Source: Frateuria defendens (GTDB lineage: Bacteria; Pseudomonadota; Gammaproteobacteria; Xanthomonadales; Rhodanobacteraceae). From it: a DNA stretch of 46,947 nucleotides. The DNA lies in NCBI RefSeq assembly GCF_001182895.1, contig NZ_LFQR01000133.1, positions 1-46,947 on the forward strand, in the 5' to 3' direction. Position numbers and translations under genes: made by a program. Below are positions 16,681 to 24,808 of this stretch, in pieces. The notes beneath the pieces are model-generated. The model worked only from the letters and a program-made list of their open reading frames with translations, did no database searches and had not been told where the DNA came from. Each line of letters begins with the position of its first letter. Within the stretch, counting starts at the first letter, position 1.

Positions 16681-17394
16681 TCAGCCGTCCGGCTCCAGCC
16701 TCGTCCAGCCTTCGGCGGTGCGCACTTCCAGCGGGCGGAAGCGGCGCTTGTAGTCCATCTTCGGGTGGCCTTCGATCCAGAAGCCCAGGTACAGCCAGGG
16801 AATGCCGCGCCGGCGGGCCAGGTCCACCTGCTGCAGGATGGCGAAGGTGCCCAGGCTGCGTGCACTCTCGTCCGGATCGAAGAACGTATAGACGGCCGAA
16901 AGGCCGGTGAGGCAGACGTCGGTCACCGCCACGCCGAGCAGGCGGGTGCCGAGGCGGAACTCCAGGAACAGCGTAGGGCTCCACGGCGCGGTGAGGAAGC
17001 GGCGGAAGTCGCTGGCGTCGGCCTCGTCCATGCCGCCGCCGGCATGGCGGCTGCGCAGGTAGTGCTGGTACAGCGTGTGGCGCTCGGCGTTGTAGCCGGC
17101 CATGCACTCGACCACGCTGAGGTCGGCGTTGCGGCGCAGGCAGCGCCGCTGCGCGCGGTCGGGGCGGAAATGCTCCACGTCGATGCGGCACGGCGTGCAG
17201 GCGCGGCACTGCGGGCACTGCGGAAAATACAGGTGCCCGCCCGCGCGGCGGAAACCGTGTTCCAGCGCCGGCCCGTACAGCCGGTCCAGCTGCGGCGCGG
17301 CCGGATCGATCACCAGGTTCTGCGCCGTGCGTTCGGCGTAGTAGCCGCAGGTGTGCGGCAGAGTCTGGAACAGGCGGACACGTTCGGAGCGCAT
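16681..17394 (-). CDS. bpt: Bacterial arginyl/leucyl-tRNA-protein transferase (Bpt/Ate family)
   Basis: Aminoacyl-tRNA-protein transferase of 237 residues that adds an amino acid (in Bpt, leucine to N-terminal Asp/Glu) to N-degron substrates feeding ClpS/ClpAP. The N-terminal domain has the conserved CGYYAERTAQNLVIDP and the Cys-rich cluster CPQCRACTPCRIDV (60-73). The C-terminal GNAT-like domain has VAVTDVCLTGLSAVYTFFDP, YLGFWIEGHPKMDYK and RFRPLE. No clpS or aat is adjacent. Convergent with the broken YciI gene, only 8 bp apart. Confidence 0.94.
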   Translation of the reverse strand: MRSERVRLFQTLPHTCGYYAERTAQNLVIDPAAPQLDRLYGPALEHGFRRAGGHLYFPQCPQCRACTPCRIDVEHFRPDRAQRRCLRRNADLSVVECMAGYNAERHTLYQHYLRSRHAGGGMDEADASDFRRFLTAPWSPTLFLEFRLGTRLLGVAVTDVCLTGLSAVYTFFDPDESARSLGTFAILQQVDLARRRGIPWLYLGFWIEGHPKMDYKRRFRPLEVRTAEGWTRLEPDG

Positions 17395-17495
17395 GGCCCG
17401 ATTCTATGCCCGCGGCGGCGGGTGGTGTCAGCCACCGTCTCGCCGCAGGCGGGGCGCCGCCGCGAAGCGGGCCCGTGCGCAGACGGCGGCGCGGA

Positions 17496-17882
17496 TCAGA
17501 TCTTGCCCAGGTAGCGCAGCATCAGGATCAGGAACGCGGCGGCCAGCGCGACCAGCACGATGCGGCGGATGCGCACGGCCACGCTCTGCCGCCGCACCGC
17601 CGGGCTGCGCTCGATGCCGAGCTCCTCGGCGAAGCGCACCGCCGGCTCGACGCCCAGCTCGCGCAGCAGTTCGCGGGCACGGGTGTGGTCGTCGGCGTGC
17701 ACCACCCACACCTGCGGCCAGCTGTCGCGGTTGGTGTTGCGCGACTGGTAGCTGGCGCGCTGGTAGCTCGGCTTGTTCCAGTTGGAACGGTTGGTGACGC
17801 GGGTCTCGATGCCGTGTTCGGCCATCAGCGCGATCACGCGGTCGACATTGTCCTGGCGGGGCGAGGTGTAGAGCAGGCGCAT
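17496..17882 (-). CDS. DUF2007-like small protein with C-terminal membrane anchor
   Basis: Protein of 128 residues. The N-terminal half looks like the signal-transduction-like DUF2007 fold: MRLLYTSPRQDNVDRVIALMAEHGIE, then VWVVHADDHTRARELLRELG. Residues ~108-124 form a hydrophobic helix ending in a short basic tail, so it should be a C-tail-anchored inner-membrane protein. Relatives in Xanthomonas are often labelled pathogenicity-like, without a proven function. It sits 101 bp upstream of bpt on the same strand and 46 bp after tesB. Confidence 0.8.
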   Translation of the reverse strand: MRLLYTSPRQDNVDRVIALMAEHGIETRVTNRSNWNKPSYQRASYQSRNTNRDSWPQVWVVHADDHTRARELLRELGVEPAVRFAEELGIERSPAVRRQSVAVRIRRIVLVALAAAFLILMLRYLGKI

Positions 17883-17928
17883 GCGGCAAGTGTAATGCCT
17901 CGGGCGCCGGCCGGCGCCCGTTCGCGGT

Positions 17929-18795
17929 TCAATCCCCGCGCAGGCGGATCAGCCCTTCCTGCGCGGTGGAGGCCACCAGCCGGCCGTCGCGGCTGAAGAT
18001 CTGCCCGCGCGCCAGGCCGCGCCCGGCCTGGGCGGTGGGGCTGTCGAAGGAGTACAGCAGCCACTCGTCGGCGCGGAACGGGCGGTGGAACCACAGCGCG
18101 TGGTCCAGGCTCGCCATCTGCACGTTGTGCGAGTAGTAGGAGATGCCGTGCGGCAGCGTGGCGGTGCCGATCAGGTTGAAGTCCGAGGCGTAGGCGAGCA
18201 GGGCGCGGTGCAGCGCGGGGTCGTCGCCCACCGGCGCGGCGATGCGGAACCAGATGTGCTGGTAGGGCGGGCGCTTGACCGGGTTGAGCTTGTCCTGCGG
18301 CCACACGTGGCGGAACTCCACCGGCGCGTCCACGCCCAGCCAGCGCTGGATCTTCTCCGGCAGTCTGGCCAGCCGCTCGGGCGGCAGTGGCTGCAGCGGC
18401 TCGATGTCTTCCGGGCGCGGCACCTCGGGCATCGCGCTCTGGTGCTCGAAGCCCGGCTCCGGCACCTGGAAGGAGATCGAGCCGTTCAAGATCGGCTGGC
18501 CGTGCTGGATCGCCACCACCCGCCGCGAGGAGAACGTGCCGCCGTCGCGGGCGCGCTCCACGCTGTAGACGATCGGCGCGTCGATGTCGCCGGCGCGCAG
18601 GAAGTAGGCGTGCAGCGAGTGCGCCGCGCGCACCGGGTCCACCGTCTGCTGCGCCGCCGCCAGCGCCTGGCCCAGCACCTGGCCGCCGAATACGTACTTG
18701 GTGCCGATGTCGCGGCTCTGGCCGCGGAACAGGTTGTCTTCCAGGCGTTCGAGCTGGAGCAGCTCGACCAGCTCGCTGACGTGGGTTTCGCGCAT
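17929..18795 (-). CDS. tesB: Acyl-CoA thioesterase II
   Basis: Cytoplasmic double-hotdog thioesterase of 288 residues (E. coli TesB 286) that hydrolyses medium/long acyl-CoA to free acid and CoA. Motifs in order: LERLEDNLFRGQS, FGGQVLGQALAAAQQTV, AHSLHAYFLRAGD, the duplicated second hotdog with YASDFNLIGTATLPHG and SLDHALWFHRPFRADEWLLY, and the C-terminal GLARGQIFSRDGRLVASTAQEGLIR. The start at 18795 gives the normal family length. The gap to the amidase gene is 51 bp. Confidence 0.95.
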   Translation of the reverse strand: MRETHVSELVELLQLERLEDNLFRGQSRDIGTKYVFGGQVLGQALAAAQQTVDPVRAAHSLHAYFLRAGDIDAPIVYSVERARDGGTFSSRRVVAIQHGQPILNGSISFQVPEPGFEHQSAMPEVPRPEDIEPLQPLPPERLARLPEKIQRWLGVDAPVEFRHVWPQDKLNPVKRPPYQHIWFRIAAPVGDDPALHRALLAYASDFNLIGTATLPHGISYYSHNVQMASLDHALWFHRPFRADEWLLYSFDSPTAQAGRGLARGQIFSRDGRLVASTAQEGLIRLRGD

Positions 18796-18846
18796 GCGGG
18801 TAGCGTCTTGTCCGGCGTGGTCGGGGGGGGCGATGGCGGAGGGCGA

Positions 18847-19413
18847 TTATAGCGGGGCGGCGAGGCGCGCCAGGCCGCCGCCGGCGAGCACCTGGGCCCA
18901 AGGGAACAGCGGGCCGGGGTCGAGCTTGCGCGGCACTTCCACGGACGGATCGTCGGTGGCGGGCACGCGCGCGGTGTCCAGCTCCTCGTGGCCGGCGATG
19001 CGGCGCAGCCGGGGAAACTCCTGCCGCAATTGCGCCAGCAGTGCCTTCAGCGCGGCGATCTGCGCCGGCGGGTAGGGCTCGGTCATGGTCTGGTGGCCGG
19101 CGTGCCACCAGTGCGGGTAGCGGCCGAGGTTCACCAGCTCGATGCCGATCGAGTGCGGGTTGTGGCCGCGCACGTGATGGGCGATGCGCGTGCCGGGCAC
19201 ATAGCGCCAGATGCTGCCGTCACGGTCGATGTAGTAATGCCCGCTGTTGCCGGTGCCCGATGCGTGCACCACGCGCTCGCCGTACTCGCGGGCGATGGCG
19301 AGGTCGGGCAGTTCGGTGCAGTGGATCACCACCAGCTCCACCGCTTCGGCGTGGCGTTCGGGCAGCTTGTCGACATAGGGCAGCAGGTGGTCGTGGATGG
19401 TCGGCGCGCTCAT
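18847..19413 (-). CDS. AmpD-type N-acetylmuramoyl-L-alanine amidase
   Basis: Zn-dependent Amidase_2 (peptidoglycan-recognition fold) protein of 188 residues that cleaves between MurNAc and L-Ala, in recycling or remodelling of peptidoglycan. Probable zinc ligands by alignment of motifs: His31 in LVVIHCTE, His142 in IAGHEELD and Asp165 in RKLDPGPLFPW. Also seen are SGHYYIDRDGSIWRYVP and NPHSIGIELVNLGRYP. There is no obvious signal peptide, which fits a cytoplasmic recycling enzyme, although it is not closer to AmpD than to other PGRP-type amidases as far as I can see. Divergent from the hydrolase-rlmKL operon. Confidence 0.9.
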   Translation of the reverse strand: MSAPTIHDHLLPYVDKLPERHAEAVELVVIHCTELPDLAIAREYGERVVHASGTGNSGHYYIDRDGSIWRYVPGTRIAHHVRGHNPHSIGIELVNLGRYPHWWHAGHQTMTEPYPPAQIAALKALLAQLRQEFPRLRRIAGHEELDTARVPATDDPSVEVPRKLDPGPLFPWAQVLAGGGLARLAAPL

Positions 19414-19479
19414 GCCCGGCAGTCTCGCACGGCGGCCGGCTATCATGCGTGCATTCCCTTTTTCTTCCGGAGTTGCGCG

Positions 19480-19998
19480 ATGCGCGGCCACATCCTTCTT
19501 TCGCATGGCTCGGATTCCGGCCCGGACGCCACCAAGGTCAGCGTGCTGGCCGCGCTGGCCGAGTCGCTCGGCTGGTCCACGCACCGGCCGGACTACCGCG
19601 CCGACGACGTGCTCGGCCACGCCGGCAGCGTGGCGCCGCGGGTGGCGCGCCTGCGCGACGCGGTGGACGCGCAGCCGGCACCGCCGGTGCTGGTGGGTTC
19701 GAGCATGGGCGCCTTCGTCTCCGGGCTGGTGTCGCTGGAGCGGCCGGTGGCCGGGCTGTTCCTGCTCGCCACGCCGGCGGCGATCCCCGGCTTCGCCTCG
19801 TCCTTCGACCTGCGCGCGGGCGTGCCGAGCCTGCTGATCCACGGCTGGCGCGACGAGGTGTGCCCGCTCGAGGCCATCCACGCCTTCGCCGGCGAGCGCC
19901 GCGTGCCGCTGCTGGTGCTGGACGACGACCATCGCCTCGGCGCCAGCGTGGACGCCGTCGCCGCGCAGTTCCGGTTGTTCCTCGAGGGACTGGCATGA
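19480..19998 (+). CDS. Small alpha/beta hydrolase
   Basis: Protein of 172 residues with a compact alpha/beta-hydrolase core: oxyanion-region ILLSHGSDSGPDA, nucleophile Ser75 in VGSSMGAF, Asp125 in HGWRDEVCP and His151 in DDDHRLG. It lacks a cap domain. Substrate unknown. Start ATG 19480 has GGAG (19469-19472) 7 nt upstream. Its stop overlaps the rlmKL start (ATGA, 19995-19998), so the two are coupled; the link with rRNA methylation is not obvious. A TATCAT -10-like element at 19441-19446 is the likely promoter. Confidence 0.9.
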   Translation: MRGHILLSHGSDSGPDATKVSVLAALAESLGWSTHRPDYRADDVLGHAGSVAPRVARLRDAVDAQPAPPVLVGSSMGAFVSGLVSLERPVAGLFLLATPAAIPGFASSFDLRAGVPSLLIHGWRDEVCPLEAIHAFAGERRVPLLVLDDDHRLGASVDAVAAQFRLFLEGLA

Positions 19999-22181
19999 AG
20001 GCCTTCTTCGCCTCCTGCCCCAAGGGCCTCGAATACCTGCTCAAGGACGAGCTGATCGCGCTAGGCGCCGCCGACGTGCGCGAGGCGCTGGCCGGCGTGC
20101 ATTTCGCCGGCACGCTGGAGACGGCCTATCGCGCCTGCCTGTGGTCGCGCCTGGCCAGCCGCGTGCTGCTGCCGCTTGCCGAGTTCGACGCGGCCGACGA
20201 GTCGGCGCTGTATGCGGGCGTGCAGGCCATCGACTGGTCGCGGCACCTGGCCGCGCACGGCACGCTGGCGGTGGACGCCCACACCACGCAGAGCAAGCTC
20301 TCGCACAGCCAGTTCGCGGCGCAGCGGGTGAAGGACGCGGTGGTGGACCAGTTCCGCCTGAACGCGGGCGCGCGCCCGGACGTGGACCTGGAGGAGCCCG
20401 ACCTGCGCCTCAACCTGCGCCTCAAGCGCGACCGCGCCACGCTGTCGCTGGACCTGGCCGGCGCGCCGCTGCACCAGCGCGGCTGGCGCGAGCAACAGGG
20501 CGAGGCGCCGCTGAAGGAGAACCTCGCCGCGGCGATGCTGCTGCGCGCGCGCTGGCCGGAGCTCTACGCCGAGGGCGGCGCGCTGCTCGACCCGATGTGC
20601 GGCTCGGGCACCCTGCTGATCGAGGGCGCGCTGATGGCCGCCGACGTGGCGCCCGGCCTGCGTCGCGAGTACTACGGCTTCCTCGGCTGGGGCCAGCACG
20701 ACCTCGCGCTGTGGCGCGGCCTGCTGGACGAGGCGCAGCAGCGGGCCGACGCCGGCCTGCGCGCGCTGCGCGCCGCGTTCTTCGGCTCCGACAGCGACCC
20801 GCGCATGGTGCAGACGGCCAAGCGCAACGCGCAGGCCGCCGGCGTGGCCGGCTTCCTCACGCTGGACCGCCGCGATGCCTTGCAGGTGGCGCCGCCGCCC
20901 GGCTACGCGCGCGGCCTGGTCATCACCAACCCGCCCTACGGCGAGCGCCTGGGCGAGCGCGCCGAGATGCCGCGGCTGTACCGCGCGCTGGGCGAGGCGC
21001 TGCGCGAGCGCTTCGCCGGCTGGCGCGCGGCGGTGCTGGCCGGCGACCTGGAACTGGGCCACGCGATGCCGCTGCGCGCGGACAAGAAGTACGTGCTCTA
21101 CAACGGCCCGCTGGAAACCCAGTTGCTGATCTTCGAGCTGCATGCGCGCGACACGGCTCCGCGCGAGCCCAAGCCGCTGTCGCCCGGCGCGCAGATGCTC
21201 AAGAACCGGCTGGAGAAGAACCTGCGCCACCTGCGCAAGCGGTTGGCGCGCGAGGGCATCCACTGCTGGCGCGCCTACGACCAGGACCTGCCCGAGTACG
21301 CCGCCGCCATCGACGTCTACGGCAACGCCGCCGGTGCGACATGGCTGCACGTGCAGGAATACCGGGCGCCGGCGGAGGTCCCCGCCGACGTCGCGCGCAC
21401 GCGATTGCGCGAGATCGCGCGCGTGGCCGGCGAGGTGTTCGGCGTGCCGCGCGAGCGCATTGCGCTGAAGACCCGCGAGCGCGGCAAGGGTGGCTCCAAG
21501 TACGGCCAGTTCGACCAGCGCGGCGAGTTCGTCGAGGTGGGGGAGGGCGGGCTGAAATTCCTGGTCAACCTCACCGACTACCTCGACACGGGCCTGTTCC
21601 TCGACCATCGCCTGGTGCGCGCCAAGCTGCGTGAGCTGGCCGAGGGCCGGCGCTTCTTGAACCTCTTCGCCTACACCGCCACCGCCAGCGTGTACGCGGC
21701 GGCGGGCGGCGCGCGCGACACCACCAGCGTGGACCTCTCGGCCACCTACCTCGAATGGGCCTCGCGCAACCTCGCGCTCAATCGATTCACCGGCGAGAGG
21801 CACCGGCTGGTGCAGGCCGACGCGCTGGCCTTTCTGAAGCAGACCCGCGAGCGCTACGGCTTGATCTACGTGGACCCGCCGACCTTCTCCAACTCCAAGC
21901 GCGCCGAGGACTTCGACGTGCAGCGCGACCACGCCGCCCTGCTCGCGGCCTGCGGCGAGCGGCTGGCGGACGGCGGGGTGATCGTGTTCTCCAACAACTT
22001 CCGCCGCTTCAAGCTCGACCGCGAGGCGCTGGAACCGCATTTCGCCATCGAGGACTGGAGCGCGCCCAGCATCCCGTTCGACTTCGCCCGCCGCGCCGAC
22101 ATCCACGGCTGCTGGCTGCTGCGCCGCCCCGTCGCGCCCGGCGACGACGACCCCTGGCGTAATGCCCGCGTTAAAAAGTGA
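19995..22181 (+). CDS. rlmKL: Bifunctional 23S rRNA methyltransferase RlmKL (m2G2445 / m7G2069)
   Basis: Fusion methyltransferase of 728 residues that modifies 23S rRNA during 50S assembly. Order: ferredoxin-like and THUMP domains (1-~160), the RlmL Rossmann methyltransferase (SAM loop DPMCGSGT at 199-206, catalytic NPPYGER from 312), then the RlmK module with a PUA-like region (NRLEKNLRHLRKRL; TRERGKGGSKYGQFD), SAM-binding FLNLFAYTATASVYAAAGGA and catalytic DPPTFSNSKR. Length and order equal the E. coli enzyme (702 aa). Coupled to the hydrolase gene upstream. Confidence 0.97.
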   Translation: MKAFFASCPKGLEYLLKDELIALGAADVREALAGVHFAGTLETAYRACLWSRLASRVLLPLAEFDAADESALYAGVQAIDWSRHLAAHGTLAVDAHTTQSKLSHSQFAAQRVKDAVVDQFRLNAGARPDVDLEEPDLRLNLRLKRDRATLSLDLAGAPLHQRGWREQQGEAPLKENLAAAMLLRARWPELYAEGGALLDPMCGSGTLLIEGALMAADVAPGLRREYYGFLGWGQHDLALWRGLLDEAQQRADAGLRALRAAFFGSDSDPRMVQTAKRNAQAAGVAGFLTLDRRDALQVAPPPGYARGLVITNPPYGERLGERAEMPRLYRALGEALRERFAGWRAAVLAGDLELGHAMPLRADKKYVLYNGPLETQLLIFELHARDTAPREPKPLSPGAQMLKNRLEKNLRHLRKRLAREGIHCWRAYDQDLPEYAAAIDVYGNAAGATWLHVQEYRAPAEVPADVARTRLREIARVAGEVFGVPRERIALKTRERGKGGSKYGQFDQRGEFVEVGEGGLKFLVNLTDYLDTGLFLDHRLVRAKLRELAEGRRFLNLFAYTATASVYAAAGGARDTTSVDLSATYLEWASRNLALNRFTGERHRLVQADALAFLKQTRERYGLIYVDPPTFSNSKRAEDFDVQRDHAALLAACGERLADGGVIVFSNNFRRFKLDREALEPHFAIEDWSAPSIPFDFARRADIHGCWLLRRPVAPGDDDPWRNARVKK

Positions 22182-22246
22182 ACCCTTCAGTGCACATTAA
22201 GTGCGCCGGCCCGAGCATCTGCCTCGCAACTGATCGGAGGTATGTC

Positions 22247-22672
22247 ATGAACAAGCGTTCGCGCAGTCTCGGCAAGATCTTCGCTGCTGGCGTGGCCGTG
22301 GCGGCCATGGTCGCGGCGCCCATGGCGGCTTCCGCACACGGCTGGGGTCGCGGCGGCGGCTGGGGTGGCGGCTATCACGGCGGTTATCACGGCGGCTACT
22401 ACGGCGGCGGCTATCGCCATCATGGCGGCGGCTACTGGAGCGGCGGCCGCTGGATCGCCGGCGCGGTGGTCGTCGGCGCCACCGCGGCGCTGGTGAACAA
22501 CGCCCTGCGCCCGGCCCCGGTCTACTACGGCGCGCCCCCGGCCGTGGTCTATCGCCAGCCGTCCACGGTGGTCTACGAGGAGGCGCCGGTGACGCGCCGC
22601 GTGGTCACCACCCGCACGGTGGTCTACGACGATCCCTACGAAACGCGCTACATCCGCGACGACGGCTATTGA
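22247..22672 (+). CDS. Exported glycine/histidine/tyrosine-rich protein
   Basis: Protein of 141 residues. A signal peptide ends in AASA/H near residue 31. Next comes a repetitive low-complexity region (GYHGGYHGGYYGGGYRHHGG), a short hydrophobic stretch (WIAGAVVVGATAALVNNAL) and a strand-prone tail (VVYRQPSTVVYEE, RVVTTRTVVYDD). The His/Gly repeats could bind metals, but this is inference; such proteins are common envelope components of unknown role. Start ATG 22247 is fixed by CGGAGG (22235-22240) 6 nt upstream. Followed by its own terminator. Confidence 0.8.
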   Translation: MNKRSRSLGKIFAAGVAVAAMVAAPMAASAHGWGRGGGWGGGYHGGYHGGYYGGGYRHHGGGYWSGGRWIAGAVVVGATAALVNNALRPAPVYYGAPPAVVYRQPSTVVYEEAPVTRRVVTTRTVVYDDPYETRYIRDDGY

Positions 22673-22693
22673 TCGCCGCGCGGCGTTGAGACG

Positions 22694-22721
22694 AAGAAGC
22701 CCGGCCTTGGCCGGGCTTCTT
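22694..22721 (+). terminator. Strong hairpin terminator after the glycine-rich protein gene
   Basis: A 13-bp perfect stem (AAGAAGCCCGGCC and its complement) with a 2-nt loop begins 21 nt after the stop codon. The right arm ends in CTTCTT rather than a long U-run. The AAGAAGCCCGGCC..GGCCGGGCTTCTT form is a usual bacterial terminator, active in either direction. Confidence 0.85.
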
Positions 22722-22754
22722 GCGTTGGGTGATCCGGGCTTCGCGTCGAGCGGT

Positions 22755-22824
22755 GCGCGTTGACACCTGCGCGTTGACGCCTGGGTGCCGCACGTCACGT
22801 CGCGTCACGTCGCGTTACGTCACG
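22755..22824. repeat. Two short tandem repeats (14-bp x2 and 10-bp x3)
   Basis: Tandem units GCGCGTTGACRCCT occur at 22755-22768 and 22769-22782. A few bases later a 10-bp unit, consensus CRCGTYACGT, recurs three times (22791-22820) with a partial fourth. They fill the gap between the terminator and the DUF6491-like gene, which otherwise holds nothing recognisable. Confidence 0.75.
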
Positions 22825-22898
22825 CGCCGGACGTGCCGGCGCGGTGCGTCGCCATCGCCGGCATGTGTGGATGGCTGCGTGTCAGCGAGCCTGCCGCC

Positions 22899-23348
22899 TC
22901 ACTTGGGCGGCGACGTCGTGGGCATGTCGGCGGCGCTGCCGTGGCGCGGGGCCTGCTTGCTCAGGCTGTCGAACTGGGCCTTGTCGATCTTGCTCACCGA
23001 GGCGATCGCGCACGGCGGCTGGTTGCGCGCCTGCACCGTCTCGCCCACCTCGCCGCAGATGCGGCTCTGGCCTACCAGCTTGTTCGACTCATTGGGGCGG
23101 AACAGCAGGCCAGGCACGCCGATGCCCAGCCGCGGGCAGTCGTTCTGCAGCTTCACCTGGTAACGGTAGGGCCCGGTGCGCACCAGTGCGGTGCGCGGGT
23201 CGACCACGTGCCATTCGTTGATCTGGTCGAGGCGGATGCACGCGGAGATGGGGCGCAGCGGCGTGCGTGCGGTCTGCTGCGGCCCGGCGGCGTGCGCGGC
23301 GCAGCTCAGCAGCGCGGCCAGCGGAAGCAGGAAGAGTGTGCGTTTCAT
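22899..23348 (-). CDS. DUF6491-like exported protein
   Basis: Secreted protein of 149 residues. A signal peptide (MKRTLFLLPLAALLSCAAHA) is followed by a conserved core with CIRLDQINEWHVVDPRTALVRTG, YQVKLQNDCPRL and SRICGEVGETVQARNQPPCAIASVSKID. Four mature cysteines could form two disulfides. The pattern, with Cys followed by a W-x-V-x-D-x-x-T box, is what I recall for DUF6491; function unknown. ATG 23348 is preferred over an upstream GTG because AGAGGTG lies just before it. Divergent from egtB. Confidence 0.75.
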   Translation of the reverse strand: MKRTLFLLPLAALLSCAAHAAGPQQTARTPLRPISACIRLDQINEWHVVDPRTALVRTGPYRYQVKLQNDCPRLGIGVPGLLFRPNESNKLVGQSRICGEVGETVQARNQPPCAIASVSKIDKAQFDSLSKQAPRHGSAADMPTTSPPK

Positions 23349-23556
23349 GGTCGACACCTCTGGGGGAATGGGCGGCGACGGCGTCGCGCGGCATGCGCCG
23401 CGGCGGGCGACTGTCAGACCGTTGCCATCTGTATATCACGCGCACTGAACGACGGCTGCGGCATCCTCCGCGCATGTTTGCGAACCGTTTCCCTTGCCGC
23501 GCATGCGCATCGGCCGTCGGGGCCGGGCGCCGGATACGCCGCCGGGGCATGCGCCG

Positions 23557-24792
23557 ATGAGCACGCGGCCGGTTGCGCCCAGTGAACGCTATCGCGGCAT
23601 CCGTCGGCGCACCCTGGCGCTGTGCGGGGGGCTCAGCGCGGAAGACATGATGGTGCAGTCGATGCCCGACGCCAGCCCGGCGAAGTGGCACCTGGCCCAC
23701 ACCACCTGGTTCTTCGAGCAGTTCGTACTAGGCCGAAAGGCCGGCTACCGGCCGTACCGCCCGGCGTGGCATTACCTGTTCAACTCCTACTACCAGAGCG
23801 TGGGTCCGATGCATGCGCGGCCGGAGCGTGGCCTGCTGTCGAGACCGTCGCTGGACGAGGTGCTCGACTATCGCCGGCAGGTGGACGAGGCGCTGTCCGC
23901 CCTGCTGGACGGCGACGCCGCGCAGGACATGGCGCCGTTGGTCGAGCTCGGCCTGCAGCACGAGCAGCAGCACCAGGAGCTGCTGCTGACCGACATCAAG
24001 CACGCCTTCTGGTGCAACCCGCTGAAGCCGGCCTGCGCGCCTTCGGCGGGCGAGGGCGGGGCGGGCGCCTCGCTGCCGCTGCGCTACGTCGCTGGCCGCG
24101 AGGGCGTGGCCGGCATCGGTCACCTCGGCGCGGGCTTCGCCTACGACAACGAGACACCGCGCCACCGCGTGTGGCTCGCGCCGCATGCGCTGGCGAACCG
24201 GTTGGTCACCAATGCCGAGTACGCGGCCTTCGTGCACGACGGCGGCTACCGCGAGCCCTCGCTGTGGCTGTCCGACGGCTGGGCCGCGGTGCAGCGCGAG
24301 GGCTGGGCGCGCCCGCTGTATTGGGAAGCGGACCTCGCCAGCGAATTCACCGTGGCCGGCGTGCGCGCCATCGACCCGCATGCGCCGGTCGCGCACCTGA
24401 GCTATTTCGAGGCCGACGCCTTCGCACGCTGGGCCGGCGCGCGGCTGCCCACCGAGGCGGAATGGGAGAGCGCCGCCGAGCCACTGCCGGTGGCTGGCAA
24501 CCTGCTGGACCAGGCGCCGAAGCTGCCGGCGGCCGCGCAGGGCGAGGGCCTGCAGCAGCTCTACGGCGACCTGTGGGAATGGACCGCCTCGCCCTACGTG
24601 GGCTACCCGGGCTTCCGTCCGCTGTCAGGCTCGCTCGGCGAATACAACGGCAAGTTCATGAACGGGCAGTGGGTGCTGCGCGGCGGCTCCTGCGCCACGC
24701 CGCGCGAGCACATCCGCGCCAGCTACCGCAACTTCTTCCCGCCCCACGCGCGCTGGCAGTTCGCCGGGCTGCGCCTGGCCCAGGATCGATAG
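23557..24792 (+). CDS. egtB: Ergothioneine biosynthesis sulfoxide synthase EgtB
   Basis: Non-heme iron oxygenase of 411 residues that joins hercynine to a thiol (gamma-Glu-Cys or Cys) with O2, forming the C-S bond of ergothioneine. The N-terminal DinB-like part gives the iron triad by motif: His48 in WHLAH and His135/His139 in HEQQHQELL. The C-terminal FGE-sulfatase domain shows NRLVTNAEYAAFVHDGGY, RLPTEAEWE, LYGDLWEWTASPY, VLRGGSCATP and RASYRNFFPPHARW. egtD follows after 16 bp. No egtA, egtC or egtE is in the window. Confidence 0.95.
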   Translation: MSTRPVAPSERYRGIRRRTLALCGGLSAEDMMVQSMPDASPAKWHLAHTTWFFEQFVLGRKAGYRPYRPAWHYLFNSYYQSVGPMHARPERGLLSRPSLDEVLDYRRQVDEALSALLDGDAAQDMAPLVELGLQHEQQHQELLLTDIKHAFWCNPLKPACAPSAGEGGAGASLPLRYVAGREGVAGIGHLGAGFAYDNETPRHRVWLAPHALANRLVTNAEYAAFVHDGGYREPSLWLSDGWAAVQREGWARPLYWEADLASEFTVAGVRAIDPHAPVAHLSYFEADAFARWAGARLPTEAEWESAAEPLPVAGNLLDQAPKLPAAAQGEGLQQLYGDLWEWTASPYVGYPGFRPLSGSLGEYNGKFMNGQWVLRGGSCATPREHIRASYRNFFPPHARWQFAGLRLAQDR

Positions 24793-24808
24793 CGACGAGA
24801 CCGACGAC

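Noticed and set aside
20061-22106. 681-codon minus-strand frame across rlmKL
   Set aside because: Antisense to a well-supported enzyme with all methyltransferase motifs; composition is shadow-like.
22755-22824. Possible CRISPR-like array
   Set aside because: Units are directly adjacent and 10-14 bp long, with no spacers and no cas genes.
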